A DNA stretch of 64,000 nt, from positions 930,001 to 994,000 of the forward strand of contig CBDCNH010000011.1 of the NCBI GenBank assembly GCA_965219015.1, in the 5' to 3' direction. Positions 24,728-33,328 of this stretch are shown in pieces. Position 1 is the stretch's first letter. Each line of letters starts with the position of its first letter. The stretch is from CBDCNH01 sp965219015. Lineage in GTDB: Bacteria > Pseudomonadota > Alphaproteobacteria > Rhodobacterales > Rhodobacteraceae. Position numbers and translations under genes: made by a program. The notes under the pieces were generated by a model that did no database searches, was not told the origin of the DNA, and saw only the letters and a list, made by a program, of their open reading frames with translations.

Positions 24728-26245
24728 ATGCCCCTCGACACGCCTTCCCTGACCCTGCCCGAGCCCTACCGCATCGCGGGCGGCACCGGCGACTGGGAGG
24801 TCGTGGTCGGCATGGAGGTCCACGCGCAGGTCGCCTCGAAGGCGAAGCTCTTCTCCGGCGCCGCGACCGGGCATGGGGCCGAGCCCAACGCGCATGTCTC
24901 GTTCGTCGACGCGGCGATGCCGGGGATGCTGCCGGTCGTGAACGCCTTCTGCATCGAGCAGGCGGTCCGCACCGGCCTCGGGCTCGGCGCGGTCATCAAC
25001 CGCCGCTCGGCCTTCGACCGCAAGAACTACTTCTACCCCGACCTGCCGCAGGGCTACCAGATCAGCCAGCTCTACCACCCCATCGTCGGCGAGGGCGCGG
25101 TGACGGTCGAGACCGCGCCCGGCGTGGGCCGCACCGTGCGGATCGAGCGGCTCCACATCGAGCAGGACGCCGGCAAGTCGATCCACGACATGGACCCTGC
25201 GCTGTCGTTCGTGGACCTCAACCGCACCGGCGTCGCGCTGATGGAGATCGTCTCGCGCCCCGACATCCGCTCGCCCGCCGAGGCCGCGGCCTACGTCGCG
25301 AAGCTGCGCCAGATCCTGCGCTACCTCGGCACCTGCGACGGCAACATGCAGAACGGCAACCTGCGCGCGGACGTGAACGTCTCGGTCTGCCGGCCCGGCG
25401 CCTACGAGGCCTATCAGGCGAGCCAGGACTTCGCGCACCTGGGCATCCGCTGCGAGATCAAGAACATGAACTCGCTCAGGTTCATCACGCAGGCCGTCGA
25501 GGCCGAGGCGCGGCGGCAGATCGGCGTGCTGGAGGACGGCGGCAGCGTCGTGCAGGAGACGCGGCTCTTCGACCCCGAACGGGGGGCGACGCGGCCGATG
25601 CGGTCGAAGGAGGAGGCGCAGGACTACCGCTACTTCCCCGACCCCGACCTCGTGCCGCTCGAGCTTGACGAGGCGTGGATCGAGAGCATCCGCGCGGGCC
25701 TCCCCGAGCTCCCCGACGCGCGCCAGGCGCGCTACCTCGCCGCGCACGGGCTCACGCCCTACGATGCGGGGGTGCTGACGGCGGAGGTCGAGACGGCAGC
25801 GTTCTTCGAGGCGGTGGCGGCGGGCCGCGACGGCAAGGCGGCGGCGAACTGGGTCATCAACGACCTCTTCGGGCGGCTCAACCGCGAAGGGCTCGGCATC
25901 GGCGAGAGCCCGGTGACGGCGGCGGCGCTCGGCGCGCTCATCGACCTCGTCGCGGCGGGCACGATCTCCGGGCGCGCGGCGAAGGAGGTGTTCGAGATCA
26001 TGTGGACCGAAGGCGGCGATCCCGGCGACATCGTGGCTGAGCGCGGGCTCGAGCAGGTCTCGGACGCAGGCGCGCTCGAGGCGGCGGTCGACGCGGTGAT
26101 CGCGGCGAACCCCGGCCAGGCCGAGAAGGCGCGCGCGAACCCGCGGCTCGCGGGCTGGTTCACCGGCCAGGTGCTGAAGGCGACCGGCGGCAAGGCGAAC
26201 CCCGCGCTCGTGAGCGAGATGGTCGCGGCGCGGCTCGGGCTCTGA
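24728..26245 (+). CDS. gatB: Aspartyl/glutamyl-tRNA(Asn/Gln) amidotransferase subunit B
   Basis: 505 aa, full length for GatB. VVGMEVHAQV near residue 26, YFYPDLPQGYQISQLYHP, RIERLHIEQDAGKSIHD, ALMEIVSRPDIRSPAEA, the NVSV and RCEIKNMNS segments and the EAQDYRYFPDPDL motif are all present; a GatB/YqeY tail forms the last 150 residues. It transamidates misacylated Glu-tRNA(Gln) and Asp-tRNA(Asn) with GatA and GatC, which are not in this window. The TGA stop overlaps the hisB ATG by one base, so it is co-transcribed with the histidine genes here. Confidence 0.96.
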   Translation: MPLDTPSLTLPEPYRIAGGTGDWEVVVGMEVHAQVASKAKLFSGAATGHGAEPNAHVSFVDAAMPGMLPVVNAFCIEQAVRTGLGLGAVINRRSAFDRKNYFYPDLPQGYQISQLYHPIVGEGAVTVETAPGVGRTVRIERLHIEQDAGKSIHDMDPALSFVDLNRTGVALMEIVSRPDIRSPAEAAAYVAKLRQILRYLGTCDGNMQNGNLRADVNVSVCRPGAYEAYQASQDFAHLGIRCEIKNMNSLRFITQAVEAEARRQIGVLEDGGSVVQETRLFDPERGATRPMRSKEEAQDYRYFPDPDLVPLELDEAWIESIRAGLPELPDARQARYLAAHGLTPYDAGVLTAEVETAAFFEAVAAGRDGKAAANWVINDLFGRLNREGLGIGESPVTAAALGALIDLVAAGTISGRAAKEVFEIMWTEGGDPGDIVAERGLEQVSDAGALEAAVDAVIAANPGQAEKARANPRLAGWFTGQVLKATGGKANPALVSEMVAARLGL

Positions 26246-26831
26246 TGCGCCGCGCGAGCGTTACGCGGACCACCGCCGAGACCGAGATCGCCGTGACGCT
26301 CGACCTCGACGGCACCGGGGCGGGCCGCATCGTCACCGGCGTCGGCTTCTTCGACCACATGCTCGACCAGCTCGCGCGCCATTCGCTCTGCGACCTCGAC
26401 GTGCGCGCGACGGGCGACCTGCACATCGACGCGCACCACACCGTCGAGGACACCGGCATCGCGCTCGGCCAGGCGCTCGCGGAGGCGATGGGCGACAAGC
26501 GCGGCATCCGGCGCTATGGCGCGTGCCTCCTGCCGATGGACGACGCGCTGGCGCGGGCGGCGCTCGACCTCTCCGGGCGGCCGTACCTCGTGTGGGAGGC
26601 GCGATGCCGGCCGCGGCGGTGGGCACGTTCGACACCGAGCTCGTGCGCGAGTTCTTCCAGGCGCTCAGCGTCCACGGCGGGATCACCCTGCACGTGGACC
26701 TCATGCGCGCCGTCAACGCGCATCACGCGGCGGAGGCCATCTTCAAGGCCGTCGCGCGGGCGCTCCGCGACGCGCTCGAGCCCGACCCCCGGCGCGGCGG
26801 CGCGATCCCTTCGACGAAGGGTCGCCTGTGA
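26245..26831 (+). pseudogene. hisB: hisB, imidazoleglycerol-phosphate dehydratase, interrupted by a one-base frameshift
   Basis: From 26245 the frame encodes a normal IGPD start (FFDHMLDQLARHSLCDL, then DAHHTVEDTGIALG and GRPYLVWEA). After base 26603 the conserved sequence continues in the -1 frame with GTFDTELVREFFQAL, HVDLMRAVNAHHAAEAIFKA and IPSTKGRL, ending in TGA at 26829-26831. The junction reads as though one G is missing in GCGCG-ATG. The two halves joined give about 195 residues, the usual IGPD length, with both metal-binding His clusters present. As written, translation would leave the family sequence at residue 120. IGPD is needed for histidine synthesis, so a sequencing or assembly error is quite possible; a real lesion is the alternative. 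The ATG at 26604 could in principle restart the second half. Confidence 0.85.
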
Positions 26832-27469
26832 GCCTGACGGCGCTCGTCGACATCGGCAGCGGCAACCTCCATTCGGCCGAGAAGGCGTTCCGCCGGATGG
26901 CGGTGGAGACGGGCGCGGGCGAGGTGATCGTCACGGGCCGTGCCGGCGATCTCGCGCGTGCCGACCGGATCGTGCTGCCGGGCGATGGCGCGTTTCCCGC
27001 CTGCCGCGACGCGCTCGATGCGCGACCCGAGCTGCTCGCGGCGCTGGGCGAGGCAGTGACGCGGCGGGCGGTGCCGTTCCTCGGCATCTGCGTGGGGATG
27101 CAGCTGATGGCGACGCGGAGCCACGAGCACGGTCTGACGCGAGGCTTCGGCTGGATCGCCGGCGAGGTGGTCGCGATCACGCCCGACGACGCGGCGCTGA
27201 AAGTGCCGCACATGGGGTGGAACGAGATCGTGACAGACCGCCCGCACCCGCTGCTTGCCGGCGTAGCGACGGGGGATCACGTGTATTTCGTCCATTCCTG
27301 GCGGCTGGCGCTCGCCGATCCGGCGGACCTCATCGCCCATGCCGACCACGGCGGGCCGGTCGCCGCGGTGGTCGGGCATGCCAACATGGTCGGGACGCAG
27401 TTCCATCCCGAGAAGAGCCAGCGCACCGGGCTCCGGCTCATCGCCAATTTCCTGACCTGGACGCCCTAG
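26828..27469 (+). CDS. hisH: Imidazole glycerol phosphate synthase subunit HisH
   Basis: 213-aa glutaminase subunit that supplies ammonia to HisF. The class I amidotransferase triad is seen as the nucleophilic Cys in GICVGMQLM and the His/Glu pair in GTQFHPEKS. VDIGSGNLHSAEKA begins the protein, and VYFVHSW is also typical. The GTG at 26828 overlaps the hisB stop (GTGA), and the stop overlaps the convergent alpha/beta hydrolase by 4 nt. Confidence 0.95.
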   Translation: MSLTALVDIGSGNLHSAEKAFRRMAVETGAGEVIVTGRAGDLARADRIVLPGDGAFPACRDALDARPELLAALGEAVTRRAVPFLGICVGMQLMATRSHEHGLTRGFGWIAGEVVAITPDDAALKVPHMGWNEIVTDRPHPLLAGVATGDHVYFVHSWRLALADPADLIAHADHGGPVAAVVGHANMVGTQFHPEKSQRTGLRLIANFLTWTP

Positions 27470-28287
27470 CGCCGCAGGAACTCGAGCAGGTCGTTCGTGA
27501 GCCGGTCGGCGTGGGTCGCCGTCAGCCCGTGCGGGGCGCCGTCGTATTCCTTGAGCGTCGCGCCCTCGATGAGCTTCGCGGCGGCGCGGCCCGACACGTC
27601 GATGGGCACGGTCTCGTCGCCGGTGCCGTGGACGATCAGCGTCGGCACCCGGAACGCGGCGCAGTCGGCGCGGAAGTCGGTGCGGCCGAAGGCATCGACG
27701 CAATCGAGCGTGGCCTTCGGGCTCGCCATCATCGCCATCGCCCAGGACCAGTGCAGGACCGCGTCGCTGACGCCGCCCGCCGGCGTGCCCTGGCCGTAGA
27801 AGGTCTTGAGAAAGTCCTGCAGGAACGCCTGGCGATCGTCGCGGAGCCCGGACTTGATCCCGTCGAGCATGTCTCCCGGCACGCCGGCATCGTTGTCGGG
27901 CGCCTTGAGCATGTAGGGCACCACCGACGAGACCAGCGCGGCCTTCGCGACGCCCCGGCCGCCGTGGCGCGACATGTAGCGCGCGACCTCGCCGCCCCCC
28001 ATCGAGAAGCCGACGAGCGTGGCGCCGTCGAGCGCCAGCGCCGACATCACCGCCGCAAGATCGTCGGCCATCGTGTCGTAGTCGTAGCCGCCGAACGGCT
28101 GGCCCGAGCGCCCGAAGCCGCGCCGGTCATACGCGACGACGCGGCACCCCGCCTCTGCAAGCGCGACGGCCTGGTACTCCCAGCTGTCGGCGTTGAGCGG
28201 CCAGCCGTGGATCAGCACGACCGGGCGCCCCTGCCCCCAGTCGCGGACGTAGATCTCGGTGCGGTCTTCGGTGGTGATGATGGGCAT
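27466..28287 (-). CDS. Alpha/beta hydrolase, non-haem chloroperoxidase/arylesterase type, inverted within the his region
   Basis: 273 aa with the oxyanion motif HGWPLNAD near residue 28, the nucleophile elbow GFSMGGGE (Ser near 95), VHGTGDETVP (acid near 220) and catalytic His in APHGLTATH near 252. This is the cofactor-free haloperoxidase-type hydrolase family (esterase/perhydrolase activity in vitro; natural substrates usually unknown). It lies on the opposite strand between hisH and hisA, so hisA and the later genes cannot simply share the gatB transcript without reading through it antisense. A GGAGGCACC-like site precedes the start. Confidence 0.88.
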   Translation of the reverse strand: MPIITTEDRTEIYVRDWGQGRPVVLIHGWPLNADSWEYQAVALAEAGCRVVAYDRRGFGRSGQPFGGYDYDTMADDLAAVMSALALDGATLVGFSMGGGEVARYMSRHGGRGVAKAALVSSVVPYMLKAPDNDAGVPGDMLDGIKSGLRDDRQAFLQDFLKTFYGQGTPAGGVSDAVLHWSWAMAMMASPKATLDCVDAFGRTDFRADCAAFRVPTLIVHGTGDETVPIDVSGRAAAKLIEGATLKEYDGAPHGLTATHADRLTNDLLEFLRR

Positions 28288-28420
28288 GGTGCCTCCCTGG
28301 CCTGTCCTTGGCGGGCAACGCGGGCCGCAGAGGGCAGTTCCGGCAACTGGCGCGGGGCGGCGGGCTGTGGCAAGGGAAGGGCGAAAGGCGGCGCCCCCGA
28401 GGGGCGCGCGGAGTGTGCCC

Positions 28421-29134
28421 GTGATCCTCTACCCCGCGATCGACCTCAAGGACGGCCGGTGCGTGCGCCTGCGGCAGGGCGCGATGGCCTCCGCCGAGGT
28501 CTACAGCGCCGATCCCGCGGCGCAGGCGGCGGCCTTCGTGGCCGAGGGCTGCGGCTGGCTCCACCTCGTCGACCTCGACGGTGCGTTCGAGGGGCGCTCG
28601 GTCAACGGCGCGGCGGTGGAGGGCGTGCTCGGTGCCGTGCGCGTCCCGGTGCAGCTCGGCGGCGGCATCCGCGCGATGACAGACATCGAGCGCTGGCTCG
28701 ACCGCGGCGTGGCCCGCGTCATCCTCGGCACCGTGGCGGTCGAGAACCCGGGCCTCGTGCGGCGCGCGGCGGCGGCGTTTCCGGGTCAGGTCGCGGTGGG
28801 GCTCGACGCGCGCGGCGGCCGGATCGCGGTGCGCGGCTGGGCGGAGGCGACGGACCTCGCCGCCCCCGACCTCGCGCGCCGGTTCGAGGACGCGGGCGTC
28901 GCCGCGATCATCTACACCGACATCGACCGCGACGGGCTGATGGCGGGCCCCGCCGTCGCGGCGACCCATGCGCTCGCCGCGGCCGTGGCGCTGCCGGTGA
29001 TCGCCTCGGGCGGCATCGCCTCGCTCGACGACCTGCGCGCGCTGACGGGCGCAGGGCTTGACGGGGCGGTGGTCGGACGCGCGCTCTACGACGGCGCCTT
29101 CGGCGTCGCCGACGCCGTGGCGGCGCTCGCGTGA
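28421..29134 (+). CDS. hisA: HisA, ProFAR isomerase
   Basis: 237-aa (beta/alpha)8 barrel enzyme. ILYPAIDLKDGRCVRL at the start, VQLGGGIRAMTDIERW, AVGLDARGGRIAVRGW and YTDIDRDGLMAGP are conserved, including the catalytic Asp in PAIDLKDG and the second Asp in TDIDRDG. The GTG at 28421 is preceded by GGAG at a 7-nt spacing; another in-frame GTG lies six bases upstream. It overlaps the next small gene by 4 nt (GTGA). Confidence 0.95.
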   Translation: MILYPAIDLKDGRCVRLRQGAMASAEVYSADPAAQAAAFVAEGCGWLHLVDLDGAFEGRSVNGAAVEGVLGAVRVPVQLGGGIRAMTDIERWLDRGVARVILGTVAVENPGLVRRAAAAFPGQVAVGLDARGGRIAVRGWAEATDLAAPDLARRFEDAGVAAIIYTDIDRDGLMAGPAVAATHALAAAVALPVIASGGIASLDDLRALTGAGLDGAVVGRALYDGAFGVADAVAALA

Positions 29135-29412
29135 GGGCGGGCTACATCGTCGTCGGGGGCGTCCTTCTCCTCGGGCTGGCGCCGCTCCTGTCGGTCTATC
29201 TGGCATACCAGATCGCGACCTGGACGGGCTGCGCCGTCGACGAAGGATCGGTGCATCCCTGCCTCGTCGCGGGCATCGACATCGGCGGGGCGCTCTACAC
29301 GATGGGCGTGCTCGGCTGGCTGATGCTGATCGGGCTGCCGATCGCGGCGGTCGCGGGCGTGGCGCTTGGCGCGATGATCCTGCGGGACACGCTGCGGAGG
29401 CCCGGGGCATGA
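29131..29412 (+). CDS. Small membrane protein between hisA and hisF
   Basis: 93 aa with two clear membrane helices (about residues 5-27 and 55-83), a loop holding two Cys (WTGCAVDEG, HPCLVAG) that would face the periplasm, and a basic cytoplasmic tail (RDTLRRPGA). GTG start overlaps the hisA stop by 4 nt, showing it is part of the operon. I do not recognise a named family; the paired periplasmic cysteines could form a disulfide. Confidence 0.72.
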   Translation: MRAGYIVVGGVLLLGLAPLLSVYLAYQIATWTGCAVDEGSVHPCLVAGIDIGGALYTMGVLGWLMLIGLPIAAVAGVALGAMILRDTLRRPGA

Positions 29413-29476
29413 AGCGACGGTTCCCCGGCTCGTGCGCCGGCATCCCGCGCGAACTCCGCCACCTCGCCGACAGCGC

Positions 29477-29483
<7 letters not shown>
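29409..29483 (+). CDS. Possible 24-aa coupling peptide before hisF
   Basis: A short frame starts at an ATG that overlaps the preceding stop (ATGA at 29409-29412) and ends in a TGA at 29481-29483, six bases into hisF. It encodes 24 residues (MKRRFPGSC ... HLADSAC). It may serve only to carry ribosomes to hisF, or be chance. No family resemblance. Confidence 0.25.
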
Positions 29484-30234
<751 letters not shown>

Positions 30235-30238
<4 letters not shown>

Positions 30239-30555
30239 GCCGCGAGGGCACGCTCGAGCGGCTCGCGGCGCTCGTCGCGGCACGGCAGGGCGCCGATCCT
30301 GCCGCCTCGTGGACGGCGGAGCTTCTGGCGCGCGGCCCGGCAAAATGCGCCGAGAAGTTCGGCGAGGAGGCGATCGAGGCGATCATCGAGGCCGTGCGCG
30401 GCGACCGGCAGCGGCTCGCGGCGGAGACGGCGGACGTGCTCTATCATCTTTGCGTGATGCTGGCCGCGTCGGGGGTCTCGCTGGCCGACGTCAGCGCCGA
30501 GCTTGCGCGGCGCGAGGCGCAGACGGGGCTCGCCGAGAAGGCCGGGCGATCCTGA
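30235..30555 (+). CDS. hisE: Phosphoribosyl-ATP pyrophosphatase HisE
   Basis: 106 aa, typical for stand-alone HisE of the all-alpha MazG-like NTP pyrophosphohydrolase fold. CAEKFGEEAIEAIIEAV and ETADVLYHLCVMLA hold the acidic metal ligands. It hydrolyses phosphoribosyl-ATP to phosphoribosyl-AMP. ATG overlaps the hisF stop (ATGA). Last gene of the operon; a hairpin without a T run follows at 30592-30619. Confidence 0.94.
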
Positions 30556-30584
30556 CGCCGGCCGCACCAATCGGCGCCCGGCCC

Positions 30585-30619
30585 AAAAAAAGACGCCCGG
30601 GCCAAGCTGGCCGGGCGTC
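30585..30619 (-). terminator. Rho-independent terminator (minus strand)
   Basis: GACGCCCGG at 30592-30600 pairs with CCGGGCGTC at 30611-30619 (9 bp, 10-nt loop). Seven A residues at 30585-30591 become a T7 tail on the minus strand, which makes this a good intrinsic terminator for the leftward YHS gene. Rightward transcripts from hisE meet the stem but no U tract. Confidence 0.8.
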
Positions 30620-30757
30620 GAGGTGTGGAACGAGGGACAGTGAAGAGCGGCGCGAAGGTTCCAGTTCCGCGCCACGACTCAGGACATGGGAACAATCCGT
30701 CGTCATGCCAGAGCGTTTCGCAAATCTGTGAAGAAAGGATGAAATAGCGGCCACGAT

Positions 30758-30796
30758 GGCCGCCGGGCTTATTGGCCGCCGGGCTTATTGGCCGCC
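30758..30796. repeat. 16-bp tandem repeat at the YHS stop codon
   Basis: The unit GGCCGCCGGGCTTATT occurs twice (30758-30773, 30774-30789), followed by the seven bases GGCCGCC. On the minus strand the unit contains the TAA stop of the YHS gene, so stop and flank have been duplicated just beyond the gene end. It probably arose by replication slippage. Confidence 0.8.
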
Positions 30797-31228
30797 GAGC
30801 GTCGGCCAGGCCGCGTCGGCGCGCGCCACCGCCCCCGCGGGATCGGCCTTCCAGGTGCTCATGTCGCCCGGGTCGGTCAGGTAGAGCTTGCCGCCGAAGA
30901 TCACGAAGGCCTGCGGGCTCGCGGGTGCGAGGCGGCCCCGGCCGACCGCCACCGCACAGTAGCCGCCGTATTGCGGCGCGTAGGCATGGGGATTCATCTC
31001 GAAGGCGGAGCGGTTGTCGGGCGTCGCGAAGTACCAGACCGTGCCGTGCCAGCGCAGCGCGTTGGCCATCCGGCCCTCGACCGCCCGGTGCTCGGCGAAA
31101 TACGCGACCGGATCGAAACCCGCGATCGCGACGCCCGCGACGTTGGCGTACCGCGCGGGACCGGCGGCGGCGATCGTCACCGGGCCGAACAAGGCACACA
31201 ACAGTACGAGGAAGCGTATCAGGGTCAT
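30785..31228 (-). CDS. Secreted YHS-domain protein
   Basis: 147 aa with an N-terminal signal peptide (about residues 1-22, ending TIAAAG). The mature domain has GFDPVAYFAEHRAVEG, WYFATPDNRSAFEMNPHAYAPQYGGYCA, the YHS fold with conserved Asp/Tyr and Cys seen in metal-handling periplasmic proteins. The stop lies inside the tandem repeat. The start at 31228 (MTLIRFLV) gives the best signal peptide. Exact function unknown; metal or haem delivery is suggested for the family. Confidence 0.82.
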   Translation of the reverse strand: MTLIRFLVLLCALFGPVTIAAAGPARYANVAGVAIAGFDPVAYFAEHRAVEGRMANALRWHGTVWYFATPDNRSAFEMNPHAYAPQYGGYCAVAVGRGRLAPASPQAFVIFGGKLYLTDPGDMSTWKADPAGAVARADAAWPTLGGQ

Positions 31229-31303
31229 CGGGGGTCTCGCCGCGGCCCGCATGTCGCGCCGTCCACCCTCTGTGCCGCATCGGCGGGGCTTCGGGAACCC
31301 GGG

Positions 31304-32104
31304 CTAGCGCAACCGTGATGCGTTTTCACCGGAGCGCGAGGCCGCGTAGAGCGCCACCGCCGCGGCGGTCGAGACGTTGAGCGACCCGAAGCCGCCCGCA
31401 TGGGGGATCGCCACCAGCCGGTCGCAGGTGCCGCGCGTCTTCTCGCGCAGGCCCGCCCCTTCGGCGCCGAGGACGAGCGCCACCGGCCGGCCCGGCGCCT
31501 CGGCAAGCGCTGCCTCCAGCATCGTGTCGGCCTCTCCCGCGAGCCCGAGGATGCGGTAGCCCATGCCGCGCAGCGCCTCCAGCGCCTCGGCGAGGTTGCG
31601 GACGCGGAGGTAGGGCTGGCGCTCGAGCGCGCCGCTCGCGGCCTTGGCGAGCGCGCCGGTCTCTGGCGCCGCGTTGCGCGCCGTCGCGATCACCGCGCGA
31701 GCGCCGAACACCTCGGCCGAGCGCAGCACCGCGCCGACGTTGTGCGGGTCCGTCACCTGGTCGAGCGCCACGACGAGCGGCGCGCCCGCCCCGCCCGCGC
31801 AGACCGCCTCGAGCGACCCCCAGGCGAGCGGCCGCGCCTCGAGCGCCGCGCCCTGATGCACCGAGTCGGGCGCGATCGGCACGTCGAAGGCGCGCGGCTC
31901 GACGATTTCCGGCACCATCCCGCTTGCCGCGACGGCCTCGCCGAGCCGGTCGGCGGCGTTCCTCGTGAGCACCAGCCTGAGCCGATCGCGGGCCGGGTTG
32001 CGGAGCGCGTCGGCGACGGCATGGATGCCGAAGAGCCAGACCGTCGCCGCCCGTTCCGCGCGCCGGCCGCGTTCCTTGTCGATCACCCAGTCCGGCTTCC
32101 GCAT
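31304..32104 (-). CDS. rlmB: TrmH-family 23S rRNA 2'-O-methyltransferase (RlmB type)
   Basis: 266 aa. An N-terminal substrate-binding domain (VWLFGIHAVADALRNPARDRLRLVLTRN) is followed by the SPOUT knot: VALDQVTDPHNVGAVLRSAEVFGA (motif 1), PVALVLGAEGAGL (motif 2) and IPHAGGFGSLNVSTAAAVALY (motif 3). It methylates a ribose in the peptidyl-transferase region of 23S rRNA (Gm2251 in E. coli). Start 32104 (MRKPDW) gives the family N-terminus; the frame stays open far upstream without resemblance. Motif 3 commonly reads IPMxGxxxSLNVS; here IPHAGGFGSLNVS is a usual alphaproteobacterial variant. Confidence 0.9.
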   Translation of the reverse strand: MRKPDWVIDKERGRRAERAATVWLFGIHAVADALRNPARDRLRLVLTRNAADRLGEAVAASGMVPEIVEPRAFDVPIAPDSVHQGAALEARPLAWGSLEAVCAGGAGAPLVVALDQVTDPHNVGAVLRSAEVFGARAVIATARNAAPETGALAKAASGALERQPYLRVRNLAEALEALRGMGYRILGLAGEADTMLEAALAEAPGRPVALVLGAEGAGLREKTRGTCDRLVAIPHAGGFGSLNVSTAAAVALYAASRSGENASRLR

Positions 32105-32197
32105 CGCGCCATCATGCGGTGCGGCGGGCAGCGCGGCAAGGCGTCGGAAAACCCGCTTGCCCCATTGGCGCACCCGCGCTACTGCCACGGTCGCGTC

Positions 32198-32278
32198 GGG
32201 CGACGTGCTGCAAGGTGCGGCAGCGGACTGTAACTCCGCCGGGGAGACCCACGCCTGGTTCGATTCCAGGGTCGCCCA
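32198..32278 (+). tRNA. tRNA-Tyr (anticodon GTA)
   Basis: An 81-nt cloverleaf with a 7-bp acceptor stem GGGCGAC (32198-32204) / GTCGCCC (32271-32277), anticodon stem GCGGA/TCCGC around loop CTGTAAC with GTA at 32230-32232, a class II variable arm GGG-GAGA-CCC (32241-32250), T arm CCTGG-TTCGATT-CCAGG and discriminator A at 32278. The long variable arm and GTA identify tyrosine. The D stem is only three pairs (G-C, C-G, U-G), usual for class II. Position 8 would be G instead of the near-universal U. CCA is not encoded. Confidence 0.82.
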
Positions 32279-32311
32279 CGCGCTTGCATCGGGGCCTGTC
32301 GAAGAGGCGGG

Positions 32312-33283
32312 GTGAGCCGTCCGAACCTCCTCATCGTCGCACAGGCGGGCCGGCTCGAGGCCGAGGCGGTGCTCTTCGCCGCGACGCTCCGCCGGGACAA
32401 TCCCGACATCGCGCTCTACGTCGCCGAGCCGCAGCCGGGGCCGCTCTGGCCGGACGATCCGCGGATCACGGACGCGGGACGCGCGGTGCTCGGGGAGCTT
32501 GGCGCGCGCGTGGTGCCCTTCGACAGCCGCGACTTCGGCGCCGCCTATCCCTACGGCAACAAGATCGAGGCGCTGCGCGCCCTGCCGCCCGGCGAGCCCT
32601 TCGTCTTCTTCGACACCGACACGGTCATCACCGGCGACCTCCGCGCGATCCCGTTCGATTTCGACCGGCCCTGCGCGTCGCTCCGGCGGACGGGCACATG
32701 GCCGGTGATCGAGCTCTACGGGCCGGGTTACGCCGCCATCTGGGGCGCGCTCTACGCCCGGTTCGGGCTCGACCTCGCGACCTCGCTCGACCTCGCGCAG
32801 CCCGGGGAGCACTGGGAGCGCTATCTCTATTTCAACGCCGGATGGTTCTTCGGTGCCGATCCCGAGGCGTTCGGCTTGCACTTTCGCGACATCGCGGTCG
32901 CCATCCGCGATGACCCGCCCGCCGAGGTGGCGCTGCAGCCGCTCGATCCGTGGCTCGACCAGGTGGCGCTGCCGCTGGTGATCCACCGCCTCGGCGGGGC
33001 CCGGCTGACGATACCGCCGGGCCTCCTCGACGGGACGGTGAGCCACCACTACCGTGCGCTGCCGCTCCTCTTCGCGCAGGCCAGCGACGACGTGCTCGAG
33101 CGGGTCGCGGCGGCGGCGGCCCCGAACCGCGTCAAGTCGGTGCTGAAGGCCTGGCCGCCGTTCCACCGGATGCTCTACCGCGGCGACGGGGCGCGGGCGC
33201 GGGCGCTGTTCGCGGATGCCCCGCCCCGTGACGATGCGACGGCGCGCAACCGGCTCCGCCGTGCAGGGCTCTGGATGCGCTGA
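32312..33283 (+). CDS. Glycosyltransferase-like protein with a DxD motif
   Basis: 323 aa, cytoplasmic. FVFFDTDTVITGDL near residue 100 matches the metal-binding DxD loop of GT-A/GT8-like transferases, and YPYGNKIEALRAL before it and LYFNAGWFFGADP later resemble donor-site and acceptor-site segments of that group. The GTG start at 32312 follows AGAGGCGGG. It stands between tRNA-Tyr and the sulfhydrylase gene, with no polysaccharide genes nearby, so the substrate cannot be guessed. A conserved hypothetical of the nucleotide-diphospho-sugar transferase fold is the safest description. Confidence 0.7.
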   Translation: MSRPNLLIVAQAGRLEAEAVLFAATLRRDNPDIALYVAEPQPGPLWPDDPRITDAGRAVLGELGARVVPFDSRDFGAAYPYGNKIEALRALPPGEPFVFFDTDTVITGDLRAIPFDFDRPCASLRRTGTWPVIELYGPGYAAIWGALYARFGLDLATSLDLAQPGEHWERYLYFNAGWFFGADPEAFGLHFRDIAVAIRDDPPAEVALQPLDPWLDQVALPLVIHRLGGARLTIPPGLLDGTVSHHYRALPLLFAQASDDVLERVAAAAAPNRVKSVLKAWPPFHRMLYRGDGARARALFADAPPRDDATARNRLRRAGLWMR

Positions 33284-33328
33284 CGGCGGCGCACTAGGGT
33301 CGCGGACATCCCAGCAGGAGCTTCGACC

